From NCBI RefSeq assembly GCF_003663845.1, contig NZ_RCCA01000001.1, positions 4,278,001 through 4,342,000 on the forward strand: a DNA stretch of 64,000 nucleotides, written 5' to 3'. Positions 53,683-62,937 of this stretch are shown in pieces. A model generated the notes under the pieces. The model searched no databases. It saw only the letters and a program-made list of their open reading frames with translations, and had not been told where the DNA came from. This stretch comes from Chryseobacterium sp. 7 (GTDB lineage Bacteria > Bacteroidota > Bacteroidia > Flavobacteriales > Weeksellaceae). The position numbers were made by a program, and so were the translations under genes. How positions within the stretch are numbered: position 1 is the first letter of the stretch; every line of letters starts with the position of its first letter.

Positions 53683-53744
53683 TTTTGTTTATTAATTATA
53701 ACTTTATTTAAATTGATGATTTCTATCACTTTAAAGCATTTTCA

Positions 53745-54695
53745 TTACTGAGGCTTAATGCTTACAAATTCCTTCGGACTTTCGTGATAATTCAGCTTAA
53801 GTTCTAAAGAAGTTTTGATAGAATGTGACAATTCATCAATAATTTTTTGTTTAAATGTAGGTTTATAATAAATAATACTAATTTCCCGATAAGGGAAAGG
53901 TTTTTTGAATCTGAAAACATTTTTCTTCTGCTCTTCAGAAAGCTGGCTCAATGCAAGCTCAGGCAAAATACTGATCCCCCCTACTTTATCCACCATATGA
54001 ACTAAAGTCTGAATATTGGAAGCTAAGAAGTCTAAGTTTTTAGGCTTCAACGTATTTTCTTTCAGGTGGCAGATATTTTCAAACTGATTTCTCAGACAGT
54101 TTCCTTCTTCCAGCAGCCATACCTTTTCTACATTCAGATCTTCCGGAATGATATAAGAATTCTTTTTATTGGCTTCTGTATTGGAACTGTAAATCATCAA
54201 TTCTTCATTGAATAAAAAATCCTGATAAAACTCGTCAGCCGTATCATAAGGAGTAGAGATAATTCCAGCATCCAGTTCTCCGGCCTTTAAAGCTTTGATA
54301 ATATTATCAGTGGTCATTTCTTTTACATTCATCTGGATTTTCGGATTTTCTTCAAGGAATTTGAAAATTTCAGTTGGCAGGATGAAAGAAGAAACAGTAG
54401 GAATAATTCCAAGATTAATGGTACCTCCTAAAATATTATTCAAAAGGTTGGCTTTATTTTTCAGTTCATTCACAGACTCTATAATGACTTTAGCCTGATC
54501 TATAATCTGAAGCCCTACATCCGTAGTACGAATCGGGTGGGTAGTCCTGTCAAACACCTTCACATCCAGTTCATCCTCAAATTTCTGTATCATGGCACTT
54601 AACGTAGGTTGGGTAATAAAACACGCCTGAGCGGCTTTACCAAAATGTTTATACTTATCTACAGCGATAAGATACTCCAGTTGCTGAATGTTCAT
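53745..54695 (-). CDS. oxyR: OxyR-type LysR regulator
   Basis: A 316-residue LysR-type regulator: N-terminal HTH (LEYLIAVDKYKHFGKAAQACFITQPTLSAMI) and an OxyR redox pair Cys200 and Cys209 (GNCLRNQFENICHL), spaced exactly as C199/C208 in E. coli. It activates peroxide-defence genes. It is divergent from katA with a shared palindrome between them. Confidence 0.93.
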   Translation of the reverse strand: MNIQQLEYLIAVDKYKHFGKAAQACFITQPTLSAMIQKFEDELDVKVFDRTTHPIRTTDVGLQIIDQAKVIIESVNELKNKANLLNNILGGTINLGIIPTVSSFILPTEIFKFLEENPKIQMNVKEMTTDNIIKALKAGELDAGIISTPYDTADEFYQDFLFNEELMIYSSNTEANKKNSYIIPEDLNVEKVWLLEEGNCLRNQFENICHLKENTLKPKNLDFLASNIQTLVHMVDKVGGISILPELALSQLSEEQKKNVFRFKKPFPYREISIIYYKPTFKQKIIDELSHSIKTSLELKLNYHESPKEFVSIKPQ

Positions 54696-54715
54696 TTGAT
54701 TAATATTATCTATTA

Positions 54716-54744
54716 CAAAGATATAACGTTTTTGCTATTAGCAA
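54716..54744. promoter_or_regulatory. oxyR-katA divergent operator and oxyR promoter
   Basis: oxyR: minus strand -7 TATCTTTG (54716-54723) with a TTG 18 nt upstream. The perfect palindrome TTGCTATTAGCAA (54732-54744) overlaps the -33 region of both oxyR and katA and is a likely OxyR site. Confidence 0.6.
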
Positions 54745-54765
54745 TTAAAAATTCAAGTAAATTTG
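54729..54765 (+). promoter_or_regulatory. katA promoter
   Basis: -33 TTTTTG (54729-54734), 23-nt spacer, -7 TAAATTTG (54758-54765), about 60 nt before the ATG. Confidence 0.75.
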
Positions 54766-54828
54766 ATATTCATTACCTTTACACTTGGATTTAGAAAAAC
54801 AAAAACATTTATACAAATCATAATAGAT

Positions 54829-56316
54829 ATGGATTCTAAAAAATTAACGTTAAGTAGCGGCGCACCTTATTTTGAACATCAGGATTCACAGACGGTAGGA
54901 CCAAGAGGCCCGGTATTGCTGCAAGACTTTATTCTTCAGGAAAATCTTGCGCATTTCGTTAGGGAAAGAATTCCTGAAAGAATTGTGCATGCCAAAGGAA
55001 GCGGAGCGTACGGAACTTTTACCGTAACGCATGACATCAGCCAGTACACGAAAGCAAAACTGTTTTCAAAAGTAGGAAATTCATGCAGAATGTTTGCAAG
55101 ATTCTCTACGGTAGGTGGAGAAAAAGGAAGCGCAGATACTGCGAGAGATCCAAGAGGTTTTGCCTTAAAATTTTATACTGAAGATGGGAACTGGGATCTT
55201 GTAGGAAATAATACTCCGGTATTCTTTATTAAGGATGCAAAAAAATTCCCGGATTTTATTCATACTCAAAAAAGAGTTCCGAAAACAAACTTAAAAAGCG
55301 CCACCATGATGTGGGATTTCTGGAGCTTAAACCCGGAATCACTTCATCAGGTTCTTATATTAATGTCAGACAGAGGAACCCCACATGGTTACAGACACAT
55401 GCATGGTTTCGGATCTCATACCTTTTCTATGATCAACGATAAGAATGAAAGAGTATGGGTAAAATTCCACTTCAAGACAAAGCAGGGCGTTAAAAACTTT
55501 ACGGATGAAGAAGCAGTAAAAATGGCTGGAGAAAATCCGGATTTTGCACAGGAAGATCTTTGCAATGCTATCGAAAACGGAGATTTCCCGAAATGGACCT
55601 TATATATACAGGTAATGACTGAGGAACAGGCAAAAGATTTCAGATGGAATCCTTTTGATGTAACCAAAGTATGGTTTCATGATGATTATCCTTTGATTGA
55701 GGTAGGAGAAATGGAACTGAACGAAGTCCCTGTTAATTATTTTGCTCACGTGGAACAGTCTACTTTTTCACCAAGCAATCTTATTAATGGAATCAGCTTC
55801 TCACCAGACAAGATGCTTCAGGGAAGACTTTTCTCTTATCCTGATGCACACCGCTACAGAGTGGGAGTAAACTCTCATCAGCTGGAAGTGAACAGATGCC
55901 CTTTTGAAGTTAACAATTATCAAAGAGACGGCTTCATGGCAGATTCAAGTTATTATCAGGACAAGCCGAATTATCATCCGAACAGCTTTGATGAAATTAA
56001 AGTAGATTCTGATTATAAAAGTTTTGAGTATGAATTAGACAGTGCTCATGTAGCAAGCTATAATAGAAATGATAATGACAGTGATCACTACACTCAGCCA
56101 GGACTTTTATATTCAAAAGCAATGAATGCAGAAGACCGGGATCACCTGATCAAAAATATTATAGGCAGCATGAAAGGCATCAGCGGGCCGAAGAAAGATG
56201 AGATTATCAACAGACAGCTGTGTCACTTTTTCAGAGCTAATATTGAGCTTGGCATGAAAGTAGCTTCTCAGCTAAATGTAAATATTGATGCAAATATGAT
56301 GAATCATTCCAAATAA
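54829..56316 (+). CDS. katA: Monofunctional haem catalase
   Basis: A 495-residue catalase: His54 in RIVHAKGSGAYG, the Asn region VGNNTPVFF and the haem-ligand Tyr region RLFSYPDAHRYRVG. Breaks down hydrogen peroxide. I start at 54829 (MDSKKLTLSS); the longer frame includes promoter DNA. Likely under OxyR control from the shared operator. Confidence 0.95.
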   Translation: MDSKKLTLSSGAPYFEHQDSQTVGPRGPVLLQDFILQENLAHFVRERIPERIVHAKGSGAYGTFTVTHDISQYTKAKLFSKVGNSCRMFARFSTVGGEKGSADTARDPRGFALKFYTEDGNWDLVGNNTPVFFIKDAKKFPDFIHTQKRVPKTNLKSATMMWDFWSLNPESLHQVLILMSDRGTPHGYRHMHGFGSHTFSMINDKNERVWVKFHFKTKQGVKNFTDEEAVKMAGENPDFAQEDLCNAIENGDFPKWTLYIQVMTEEQAKDFRWNPFDVTKVWFHDDYPLIEVGEMELNEVPVNYFAHVEQSTFSPSNLINGISFSPDKMLQGRLFSYPDAHRYRVGVNSHQLEVNRCPFEVNNYQRDGFMADSSYYQDKPNYHPNSFDEIKVDSDYKSFEYELDSAHVASYNRNDNDSDHYTQPGLLYSKAMNAEDRDHLIKNIIGSMKGISGPKKDEIINRQLCHFFRANIELGMKVASQLNVNIDANMMNHSK

Positions 56317-56335
56317 TCATATTGAACAATAAATT

Positions 56336-56375
56336 AAAAAAAAGGAAAAAAAAATAATATTTTTTCCTTTTTTTT
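56336..56375 (+). terminator. katA terminator
   Basis: A-run, GG, A-run, short AT loop, T-run, CC, T-run: a mostly A/T hairpin with a GG/CC core followed by T. Confidence 0.75.
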
Positions 56376-56421
56376 GTAAAAAATTCATAATTTGCAAAGG
56401 ATGATATTTTAAAGTGGAAAA

Positions 56422-57189
56422 ATGAGTTACGAGAACATATTATTAAAAAAAGAAGATAAATTATCTATCATTACCATAAATAGACCTGAAAGTTTAAATG
56501 CTTTAAATGCTAAAACGATTCAGGAGATCAGTACCGCACTAGATGAGCTTAATGCCGACCTTTCCTGCAGGGTAATTATCCTTACCGGAAGTGGAGAAAA
56601 ATCTTTTGTAGCGGGAGCTGATATTAAAGAATTCAGTGATTTCGGACAGGAAAAAGCTGAAGAACTTGCAAGAAACGGACAAAATATTTTGTTCAATAAA
56701 ATAGAAAACATGTCTAAACCTGTCATTGCAGCCGTAAACGGTTTTGCATTGGGAGGAGGTTTAGAGCTTGCTATGGCATGCCACATCAGATATGCATCGG
56801 AAAACGCCAGATTAGGGCTTCCTGAAGTAACTCTTGGATTAATCCCGGGATACGGAGGAACTCAAAGGCTTCCAAAGCTCGTAGGAAAAGGTATTGCCAA
56901 CGAAATGATCTTCTCTGCCAAAATGATCCCTGCTCAAAAAGCAAAAGAGATTGGCCTGGTAAATGAAGTATATCCTATAGAAGAATTATTAACCAAAACG
57001 AAAGAACTAGCAAATACGATTGCCTACAACTCACCAATGGCAATATCGAAGGCTATAAATGCCGTGAATTTATCTGATACGGAGAAAGGTTTTGAAACTG
57101 AAATCAATTATTTCGGTGAACTTTTTGAAATGGAAGATAAGAAAGAAGGAGTTACTGCGTTTCTAGAGAAGAGAAAGCCTAACTTCTAA
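56422..57189 (+). CDS. Enoyl-CoA hydratase/crotonase family protein
   Basis: A 255-residue crotonase: FVAGADIKEF, NGFALGGGLELAMACH (oxyanion hole) and GLPEVTLGLIPGYGGTQRL (with the catalytic Glu). Likely short-chain enoyl-CoA hydration in fatty acid oxidation; the chain specificity is not visible. It stands alone between katA and the dCMP deaminase. Confidence 0.92.
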   Translation: MSYENILLKKEDKLSIITINRPESLNALNAKTIQEISTALDELNADLSCRVIILTGSGEKSFVAGADIKEFSDFGQEKAEELARNGQNILFNKIENMSKPVIAAVNGFALGGGLELAMACHIRYASENARLGLPEVTLGLIPGYGGTQRLPKLVGKGIANEMIFSAKMIPAQKAKEIGLVNEVYPIEELLTKTKELANTIAYNSPMAISKAINAVNLSDTEKGFETEINYFGELFEMEDKKEGVTAFLEKRKPNF

Positions 57190-57242
57190 ATCTTTCTAAA
57201 AGATTTTAATCCAAATTATTTCGAAAAAAACAATGCTGCGGT

Positions 57243-57665
57243 ATGAATAAGTTTGATAAAGCTTATCTAAAAATGGCTCAAGAATGGGCAAAACTCTCCT
57301 ACTGTAAGAGAAAACAGGTGGGAGCTCTTATCGTAAAAGATAGGATGATTATTTCAGATGGTTACAACGGGACTCCTTCGGGATTCGAAAACTGCTGTGA
57401 AGATGGAGAGGGAAAAACACACTGGTACGTATTGCATGCAGAAGCCAACGCTATATTAAAGCTGGCCGCTTCTACTCAATCTGCAAAGGGTGCAACGTTA
57501 TATTTAACGCTGTCTCCCTGCAAAGAATGCAGCAAGCTGATTTTGCAGGCAGGAATTGCGAGGCTGGTGTACATTAATGAGTATTCGGATGACGATGGAA
57601 TATCGTTCCTGAGAAACCATAACATTGAAATAGAACAAATATCGGACTGTGAACTAAAAAAATAA
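57243..57665 (+). CDS. dCMP deaminase-like (ComEB) cytidine deaminase
   Basis: A 140-residue zinc deaminase: HAE at 65-67 (VLHAEANAIL) and PCKEC with Cys93 and Cys96 (LSPCKECSK). Converts dCMP to dUMP or acts as a related deaminase. It is 6 nt upstream of the xerD gene. Confidence 0.88.
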   Translation: MNKFDKAYLKMAQEWAKLSYCKRKQVGALIVKDRMIISDGYNGTPSGFENCCEDGEGKTHWYVLHAEANAILKLAASTQSAKGATLYLTLSPCKECSKLILQAGIARLVYINEYSDDDGISFLRNHNIEIEQISDCELKK

Positions 57666-57671
57666 GCACAA

Positions 57672-58586
57672 ATGACTTGGGATGAAAAGATCAAAGATTT
57701 TGAAATATTTCTTCGCTTCGAAAGAAATTTTTCAGAAAACACGCTCGACGCTTACGTTCGAGACATTAAGAAGTTAAAAGATTACGCAGAAGAAGATCTG
57801 GCAAACGTCGGTCCAGAATCTATCGGTTACGAAAACCTGCAGGAATACATTTTCAATCTTTCCAAACAGAAATTCAGTGAGAGATCACAAGCAAGATGGA
57901 TATCTTCCATTAAAGCTTTCTTCAAATTTCTATTGGAGGACGAATATCGTGAAGACAATCCTGCGGCGTTACTTGAAGGCCCTAAACTGGGATTATACCT
58001 ACCTGATACCCTTAGCCTGCCTGATATCAACAAAATTATTGCTGCTATTGAGGTCAATACGGATCTCGGAAAAAGAAACCACTGCATCATAGAGGTACTT
58101 TATGGTTGTGGACTTCGTGTTTCTGAACTGATTGATCTGAAGATCTCCAATATCAACTTTAAAGAGCAATACATCAAGGTACACGGAAAAGGAAACAAAA
58201 CCCGTTTTGTCCCTTTAGCCGATTATACTGCAGATATGCTTGAAAGTTATATCAAAGAGGTACGCTCTAAAGGTAAGATCAACAAGAAATATGAAGATAC
58301 TCTGTTTTTGAACAGCCGTGGGACATCGATGTCCAGAGTAATCGTATTTCTTATTATTAAAGAACTTACAGATAAAGCAGGGGTTAACAAAAAAATATCT
58401 CCACACACATTCAGACATTCTTTTGCAACACATTTGCTGCAAAATGGGGCAGATTTGCGTTATATTCAGGAAATGCTGGGACATTCCAGTATTACCACAA
58501 CGGAAATCTATACGCATCTGAAAACTGAAGAATTAAGGGATGTTATTTTGAGTTATCACCCGAGAAATATTAATATTGCTCAATGA
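57672..58586 (+). CDS. xerD: Tyrosine recombinase XerD
   Basis: A 304-residue recombinase: an N-terminal SAM-like core-binding domain and a catalytic domain with GLRVSELIDLKISNINF (Arg), HGKGNKTRFVPL (Lys), HTFRHSFATHLL, LGHSSITTTEIYTH (His and Tyr nucleophile). No adjacent att site or integrase-linked cargo, so it is the chromosomal dimer-resolution recombinase rather than a mobile-element one. Confidence 0.92.
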   Translation: MTWDEKIKDFEIFLRFERNFSENTLDAYVRDIKKLKDYAEEDLANVGPESIGYENLQEYIFNLSKQKFSERSQARWISSIKAFFKFLLEDEYREDNPAALLEGPKLGLYLPDTLSLPDINKIIAAIEVNTDLGKRNHCIIEVLYGCGLRVSELIDLKISNINFKEQYIKVHGKGNKTRFVPLADYTADMLESYIKEVRSKGKINKKYEDTLFLNSRGTSMSRVIVFLIIKELTDKAGVNKKISPHTFRHSFATHLLQNGADLRYIQEMLGHSSITTTEIYTHLKTEELRDVILSYHPRNINIAQ

Positions 58587-59095
58587 AACTATTGAAATAT
58601 TGCCCAAGCTGCGGCAAAGAGTCCTTACACTGGGATGGCGAAAAAAAATGGAGCTGTCCTGAATGTGGTTTTACCCTGTATAATAATGTGGCAGGCGCTG
58701 TAGCGGTTGTCATCAGATGTGGTGACGAAATTTATCTTACCCGAAGAAACAGAGATCCTAAAAAAGGAAAACTGGATCTTGCCGGAGGATTTGTCGACCC
58801 TAAAGAAAGTGCAGAAGAAACCTGTAAAAGAGAACTTTTTGAAGAACTTCAGCTTGATATCAATATTTCTAACCTGAAATACCTTACCAGCCTTCCCAAC
58901 ATCTATCAATACAAAGAAATTGATTACAATACGATTGATCTCTTTTATGAATATAATGTTTCGAAAAAGTTTGAGGTAAATCTTGAGATCTCAGAGATCT
59001 CAGAAGCTATCTGGATTCCTTTGCAGGAGTTAAACTTAGAAGATATTGCTTTTGATTCTCAGAAGATATTTTTCGAGAGTTATTTAAAGAAATAA
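58583..59095 (+). CDS. Nudix hydrolase with N-terminal zinc ribbon
   Basis: A 170-residue protein: a CPSCGKE...CPECGF zinc ribbon and a Nudix box GGFVDPKESAEETCKRELFEEL. Family includes NADH pyrophosphatase-like and ADP-ribose hydrolases; the substrate is not determinable. It overlaps xerD by 4 nt. Confidence 0.9.
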   Translation: MKLLKYCPSCGKESLHWDGEKKWSCPECGFTLYNNVAGAVAVVIRCGDEIYLTRRNRDPKKGKLDLAGGFVDPKESAEETCKRELFEELQLDINISNLKYLTSLPNIYQYKEIDYNTIDLFYEYNVSKKFEVNLEISEISEAIWIPLQELNLEDIAFDSQKIFFESYLKK

Positions 59096-59112
59096 TTTTT
59101 GTAATATATATT

Positions 59113-59190
59113 CTCCCGCAGATTTTATAAATCGGCAGACAACTGTTTTTAACAATCTGCTTAGTTTATAAAATCTGCGGGAGTTTTTTT
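59113..59190 (+). terminator. Long inverted repeat and terminator after the Nudix gene
   Basis: Arms CTCCCGCAGATTTTATAAA (59113-59131) and TTTATAAAATCTGCGGGAG (59165-59183) are perfect 19-mers, then seven T. The loop holds a smaller GCAGA/TCTGC hairpin. Confidence 0.85.
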
Positions 59191-59200
59191 ATTATAGAAA

Positions 59201-59659
59201 CTAATAGGTTTTTGTCTTCAGCATTTCTTCAAAATACTGAATCAGCAATGCTCTTTCCGCTTCTGAAAGATTGGCTTCTTTATGATAAACAATATAGCCC
59301 GGCATTGGCATCGCTTTACTTTGAATCGTCTGAATAGATTTCGAAAGCATATTTTGCTTCAGATCCTTATTATAAGTCTCCCAGATAGAAAAATTGATAT
59401 GCTCCCTACCTTCATTTATGTGGCTTTTTACAGACCAGGAAACAGGGGCAATATAGGCATACTTTGGATAGACTGTTTCATTGGAATGACAGTCATAGCA
59501 TGCATTTTTAAGCAGATTTGCAATCTTTTCAGGGGTTTTCTTAGCACTGACAAAATTCTTCGCAGCATCTACGGGCTGATTGGTTCTGTCAATAGGAAAA
59601 AACTGAATGAGGGCAAAACCCACCAATATCCAGAATATGATTTTCTTAGCCGTCTTCAT
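59201..59659 (-). CDS. Haem-binding domain protein (c-type CxxCH)
   Basis: A 152-residue protein: an N-terminal TM/signal (IIFWILVGFALIQFFPI), a haem-binding CYDCH motif, and SWSVKSHINEGREHINFSIW, the Haem_bd (PF14376-like) pattern. Periplasmic cytochrome-like. It shares a strand and a 4-nt gap with the upstream lipoprotein gene. Confidence 0.85.
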   Translation of the reverse strand: MKTAKKIIFWILVGFALIQFFPIDRTNQPVDAAKNFVSAKKTPEKIANLLKNACYDCHSNETVYPKYAYIAPVSWSVKSHINEGREHINFSIWETYNKDLKQNMLSKSIQTIQSKAMPMPGYIVYHKEANLSEAERALLIQYFEEMLKTKTY

Positions 59660-59663
59660 GTCC

Positions 59664-61472
59664 TTAGTTTGTAGGCGTTAAAACAGCATTACCGGATTTA
59701 AATTCTTTTTTTAACTTTGGCTGTACTGTTGTAGTTGTAGTAGTTGCTGCAGGGATTGGAGTTTCAGATGACGGTGCAGAACTTGAAGCCGGTACTGGAG
59801 TACCCGTTGCAGATTTAGGACTATCGAGCGTTCTGGTATCTTTCAGATCCCACTCTTCCCTTGTTTCCCATAATCCTCTTACAATTACTTTTTTATAGAA
59901 AATATAGGCATCTTCAGCAAATATATCATTTGCGAAATCCGCTTCATCCCAATATTTATTTCCGTTATTGTCTACCAGAATTCTCACAATGTATTCCCCC
60001 GGTTTTAGGATATCAAATTTTACTTTATCTCCTTTCAGATATTTCTGATACGCTATTTTATCAGAAGAATCTATCATTTGAATCCAGTAATTGGCTGTCG
60101 GAGCATTTGCAATAGAGAATTCAACACTTCCGAACTGGTCTATTTTAGCCACATCAAAGTCGAAACGTTTTGACTGGGTATTTTTTGCATAGAATGAGGA
60201 CACTGTTTCCTTAGGAACAGTAAGTTCATAACTTTTTCCCATCACAAAATCTGACTGAACTTGGATCTGGTAAGGATTTGTCTCTGATATCTTAGCCGTG
60301 AATGGTAAAGTTGTCAAACTGTCTCCTTTAGCTCTCAAAGTCCATTTTGAAGGGTCTATTTTATCTACAATATAGTTGGAAGCCAATTTTAAATCTGCTT
60401 TTGGGGCAATGGATGTTCCGTCATTATCACTAAAGACGTCCATGGCATTCTTTTTATTGTATTTATAAAATAATGAAACACTGTAAGTACTATCCTTTTT
60501 CGGACCTTTATCATGAGTAAATACAAGCTTTTCATTGGCGGTCTGCCCCACATCATCTTTTACGGCATCAAACCATATTCTTACCGAGTCGGATTTCGGA
60601 TTGTGCGTTATTTTGACATCTTTCAGTTTCTCATTCGGAGACTTAACTTTTACTTCTTCAGGATTCCCTTCGAATGTCATTAAAACACCTCCGGCAATTT
60701 CTTTCATCTCTGAATATTTAACCGCTTTTTTGGAAGGATATACTTTTAAATTCAACCCGGAAATGGATTTTTCAACATTGACAGGATCTTTCTGAAAACC
60801 TACTTTTTCTTTTCCCGGATCATACATAGAATTTCCGTTCTCATCGTCAAACGCAATAATTTTATATTTACCTGGTGACAGATAGTTTAATTCGTAATAC
60901 CCATCTTCATCTACCTTGGTGATATAATAAGGTTTTTTCTTGTAATTCATTGTATCTTTTACCTGATACAATCCAACCACAAGTTTATTTTCCGTTGCTG
61001 TTGCCGCTTTCTTTTTAGTATCTAGCGCATCTTTTACCTCCCCACTGATATAAAGATCATCCAATTTATCTCCCGTAGAAAAAGCAAAATTGAAATATCT
61101 TAATATATTAGACTCATTATTATCAACAATGGAGTTTCCGAAGTTGAAATTATAAGTAGTATTAGCCTGAAGCGTATCTGTCCATTGGATCAGCACAAAT
61201 TTGTTGGCAATATTGGAGGGAAGAATCCTCGTGATCCCTTTAATAGGTGGCGAAATGATCAGGTTTTTATTAATATCCTTCAGTGTCACATATTCATCAA
61301 AATCCAAACGGAGTTCGTGAATATCTCTTTTGACATTAATTCTTGTAGTATCAATGTTTGAGCTTAAAAACCTTGGTGCTAATGTATCTTTAGGCCCACC
61401 TACAGGGGATCCTACCCTTGCACATGAATGTACAAGAAAACAGATAACGAATAATAAAAGAAACCTTTTCAT
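59664..61472 (-). CDS. Lipoprotein with SbsA/Big_5-like Ig domain
   Basis: A 602-residue lipoprotein: signal and lipobox LVHSC (start 61472, MKRFLLLF), then VGGPKDTLAPRFLSSNIDTTRIN and beta strands of a Big_5 domain, and a C-terminal Pro/Thr/Ser-rich stretch (ATGTPVPASSSAPS, TTTTTVQP) like a surface linker. Role unknown. The longer frame from 61508 overlaps the upstream gene and is not used. Confidence 0.8.
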   Translation of the reverse strand: MKRFLLLFVICFLVHSCARVGSPVGGPKDTLAPRFLSSNIDTTRINVKRDIHELRLDFDEYVTLKDINKNLIISPPIKGITRILPSNIANKFVLIQWTDTLQANTTYNFNFGNSIVDNNESNILRYFNFAFSTGDKLDDLYISGEVKDALDTKKKAATATENKLVVGLYQVKDTMNYKKKPYYITKVDEDGYYELNYLSPGKYKIIAFDDENGNSMYDPGKEKVGFQKDPVNVEKSISGLNLKVYPSKKAVKYSEMKEIAGGVLMTFEGNPEEVKVKSPNEKLKDVKITHNPKSDSVRIWFDAVKDDVGQTANEKLVFTHDKGPKKDSTYSVSLFYKYNKKNAMDVFSDNDGTSIAPKADLKLASNYIVDKIDPSKWTLRAKGDSLTTLPFTAKISETNPYQIQVQSDFVMGKSYELTVPKETVSSFYAKNTQSKRFDFDVAKIDQFGSVEFSIANAPTANYWIQMIDSSDKIAYQKYLKGDKVKFDILKPGEYIVRILVDNNGNKYWDEADFANDIFAEDAYIFYKKVIVRGLWETREEWDLKDTRTLDSPKSATGTPVPASSSAPSSETPIPAATTTTTTVQPKLKKEFKSGNAVLTPTN

Positions 61473-61497
61473 GAAAATGTTTAAGCAAAAATAAACA

Positions 61498-62760
61498 TTA
61501 TTCTCCAAAAACTTCCTGTCCGGAATTTAAACTGTCTTTATTGTCATTCATTACGGTATGAAGCTTATCTTTCTGCAGAGGAAAATCCTCGAATAATCCT
61601 GATAATGCAAGAGCTGTATATACTTTGTTGGAATATTTGTTACCAATAGCTACAATGGTCACTTTAGATTTTAAAAGATGGGCAAATACAGAGTTGGTAC
61701 CATGCCACCATCCGTTGTGGTAAGTTAATTTCTCTCCGTTATCAAAGATTTTCATTCTGAATCCTAAACCATAGTTATTCATTCCTGCTTTTTCATTACT
61801 GTATGGAGTGAAAACCATCTGCATCAATTCCGGCTTCAGGAAATTCTTAGAAAACATGGCTTTTGAGAAATTGTATAAGTCTCTTGGTGTAGTGTACACA
61901 TTTTTGTCTCCGTAAATAAGATCAAGCCTGTCTAACGGATATAATTTGTTTCCTCCATAATAGAAAGACTGTGACGCGGTAGGAATATCTTTTTCCTGGA
62001 AAATGTAAGTGTTATTCATTTTCAATGGAGTGAAAACCATTTCTTTCATTGCCTGAGGAAAAGGAGTTTTTGTCACTTTTTCAACCAATAAAGCCAATAG
62101 GGCAAAGTTGGTATTACAATACATAAATCCTGTGTCTGTATCTCTTGCCAGCTCAGGTTTGTATTTGATGATCATATTCAATACATCCTCATTCGTAATA
62201 AATTGCTTGGAAAGTTCTGCTGGTGCAGGTTGTATTTTAGGAATAAAATATTCATATTTCGGAAGACCGCTTCTTTGATCCAATAAAGTCTGAACGGTAA
62301 CATTAGGATAAGGAAATCCCGGAAAAAACTGAGTAAGGTGATCAGTAAGCTTTATCTTTCCCGCTTCAATCAGTTTCATCATTGCCATAGCCGTTAATGT
62401 TTTTGAAACTGAAGCTACATGCAGAGGTGTATTTTTGTCAATAGGCATTTGGTTTCCTTCTCTTCCGAAACCTCTGTAATTTTCATATAGAATTTCATCT
62501 CCTTTCGCTACAAGGATTCCACCGCTAAGGTCTCCCGCTTCCCAGATTTTCTTATAATACTGATCAATATAACTTACAGTAGTCTGCCTGTTCAAAAGCT
62601 GTCCGTCACCTTTCGTGAAAATATCTCCAAAATCTACGGTTCCGTAGTTTGGAAGGCTAGTTGTATTTTCGTCAGAAGCTTCTTTGGCTTCAGCCTTTTT
62701 TTTACAAGAAAATATTGATAAAAAAACACTTAAGATAAGTACAAAATTACGCGTCGTCAT
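61498..62760 (-). CDS. Beta-lactamase-fold serine hydrolase lipoprotein
   Basis: A 420-residue class C-like serine hydrolase: lipobox SIFSC, SxxK motif SVSK (HVASVSKTLTAMAM), a Tyr/Asn pair (GFMYCNTNF) and an HNGWWHGTNSVF block near the end in place of KTG. It is more like a peptidase or esterase than a resistance enzyme. Start at 62760 (MTTRNF). Confidence 0.87.
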   Translation of the reverse strand: MTTRNFVLILSVFLSIFSCKKKAEAKEASDENTTSLPNYGTVDFGDIFTKGDGQLLNRQTTVSYIDQYYKKIWEAGDLSGGILVAKGDEILYENYRGFGREGNQMPIDKNTPLHVASVSKTLTAMAMMKLIEAGKIKLTDHLTQFFPGFPYPNVTVQTLLDQRSGLPKYEYFIPKIQPAPAELSKQFITNEDVLNMIIKYKPELARDTDTGFMYCNTNFALLALLVEKVTKTPFPQAMKEMVFTPLKMNNTYIFQEKDIPTASQSFYYGGNKLYPLDRLDLIYGDKNVYTTPRDLYNFSKAMFSKNFLKPELMQMVFTPYSNEKAGMNNYGLGFRMKIFDNGEKLTYHNGWWHGTNSVFAHLLKSKVTIVAIGNKYSNKVYTALALSGLFEDFPLQKDKLHTVMNDNKDSLNSGQEVFGE

Positions 62761-62878
62761 GAGATTCAAAATGAGCGGCAATTTAATAAAACTCGAAAAT
62801 AAATAATAAAGAAGAGAGGTACATTATGAATTATTTAACATAAATGAGATGAAAAGTAAAATTTGGAGAGGCAAAATC

Positions 62879-62914
62879 ATAAAAAAAGCGAATTCACATT
62901 TTGTAAATCCGCCT
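62879..62914 (-). terminator. Terminator of the 2-hydroxyacid dehydrogenase gene
   Basis: Minus strand GCGGATTTAC, AAAAT, GTGAATTCGC with G-U pairs, then TTTTTTT. Confidence 0.7.
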
Positions 62915-62937
62915 TTCTAACTTTTTATTTCCTTCGC

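Noticed and set aside
57672..58586. XerD as an integrase of a mobile element
   Set aside because: It sits in a housekeeping run with no tRNA, att repeats or cargo genes nearby.
61498..62760. A beta-lactamase resistance gene
   Set aside because: The SxxK and Tyr-Asn motifs are shared by peptidases and esterases; the KTG motif is absent and it is a lipoprotein of the serine hydrolase type.
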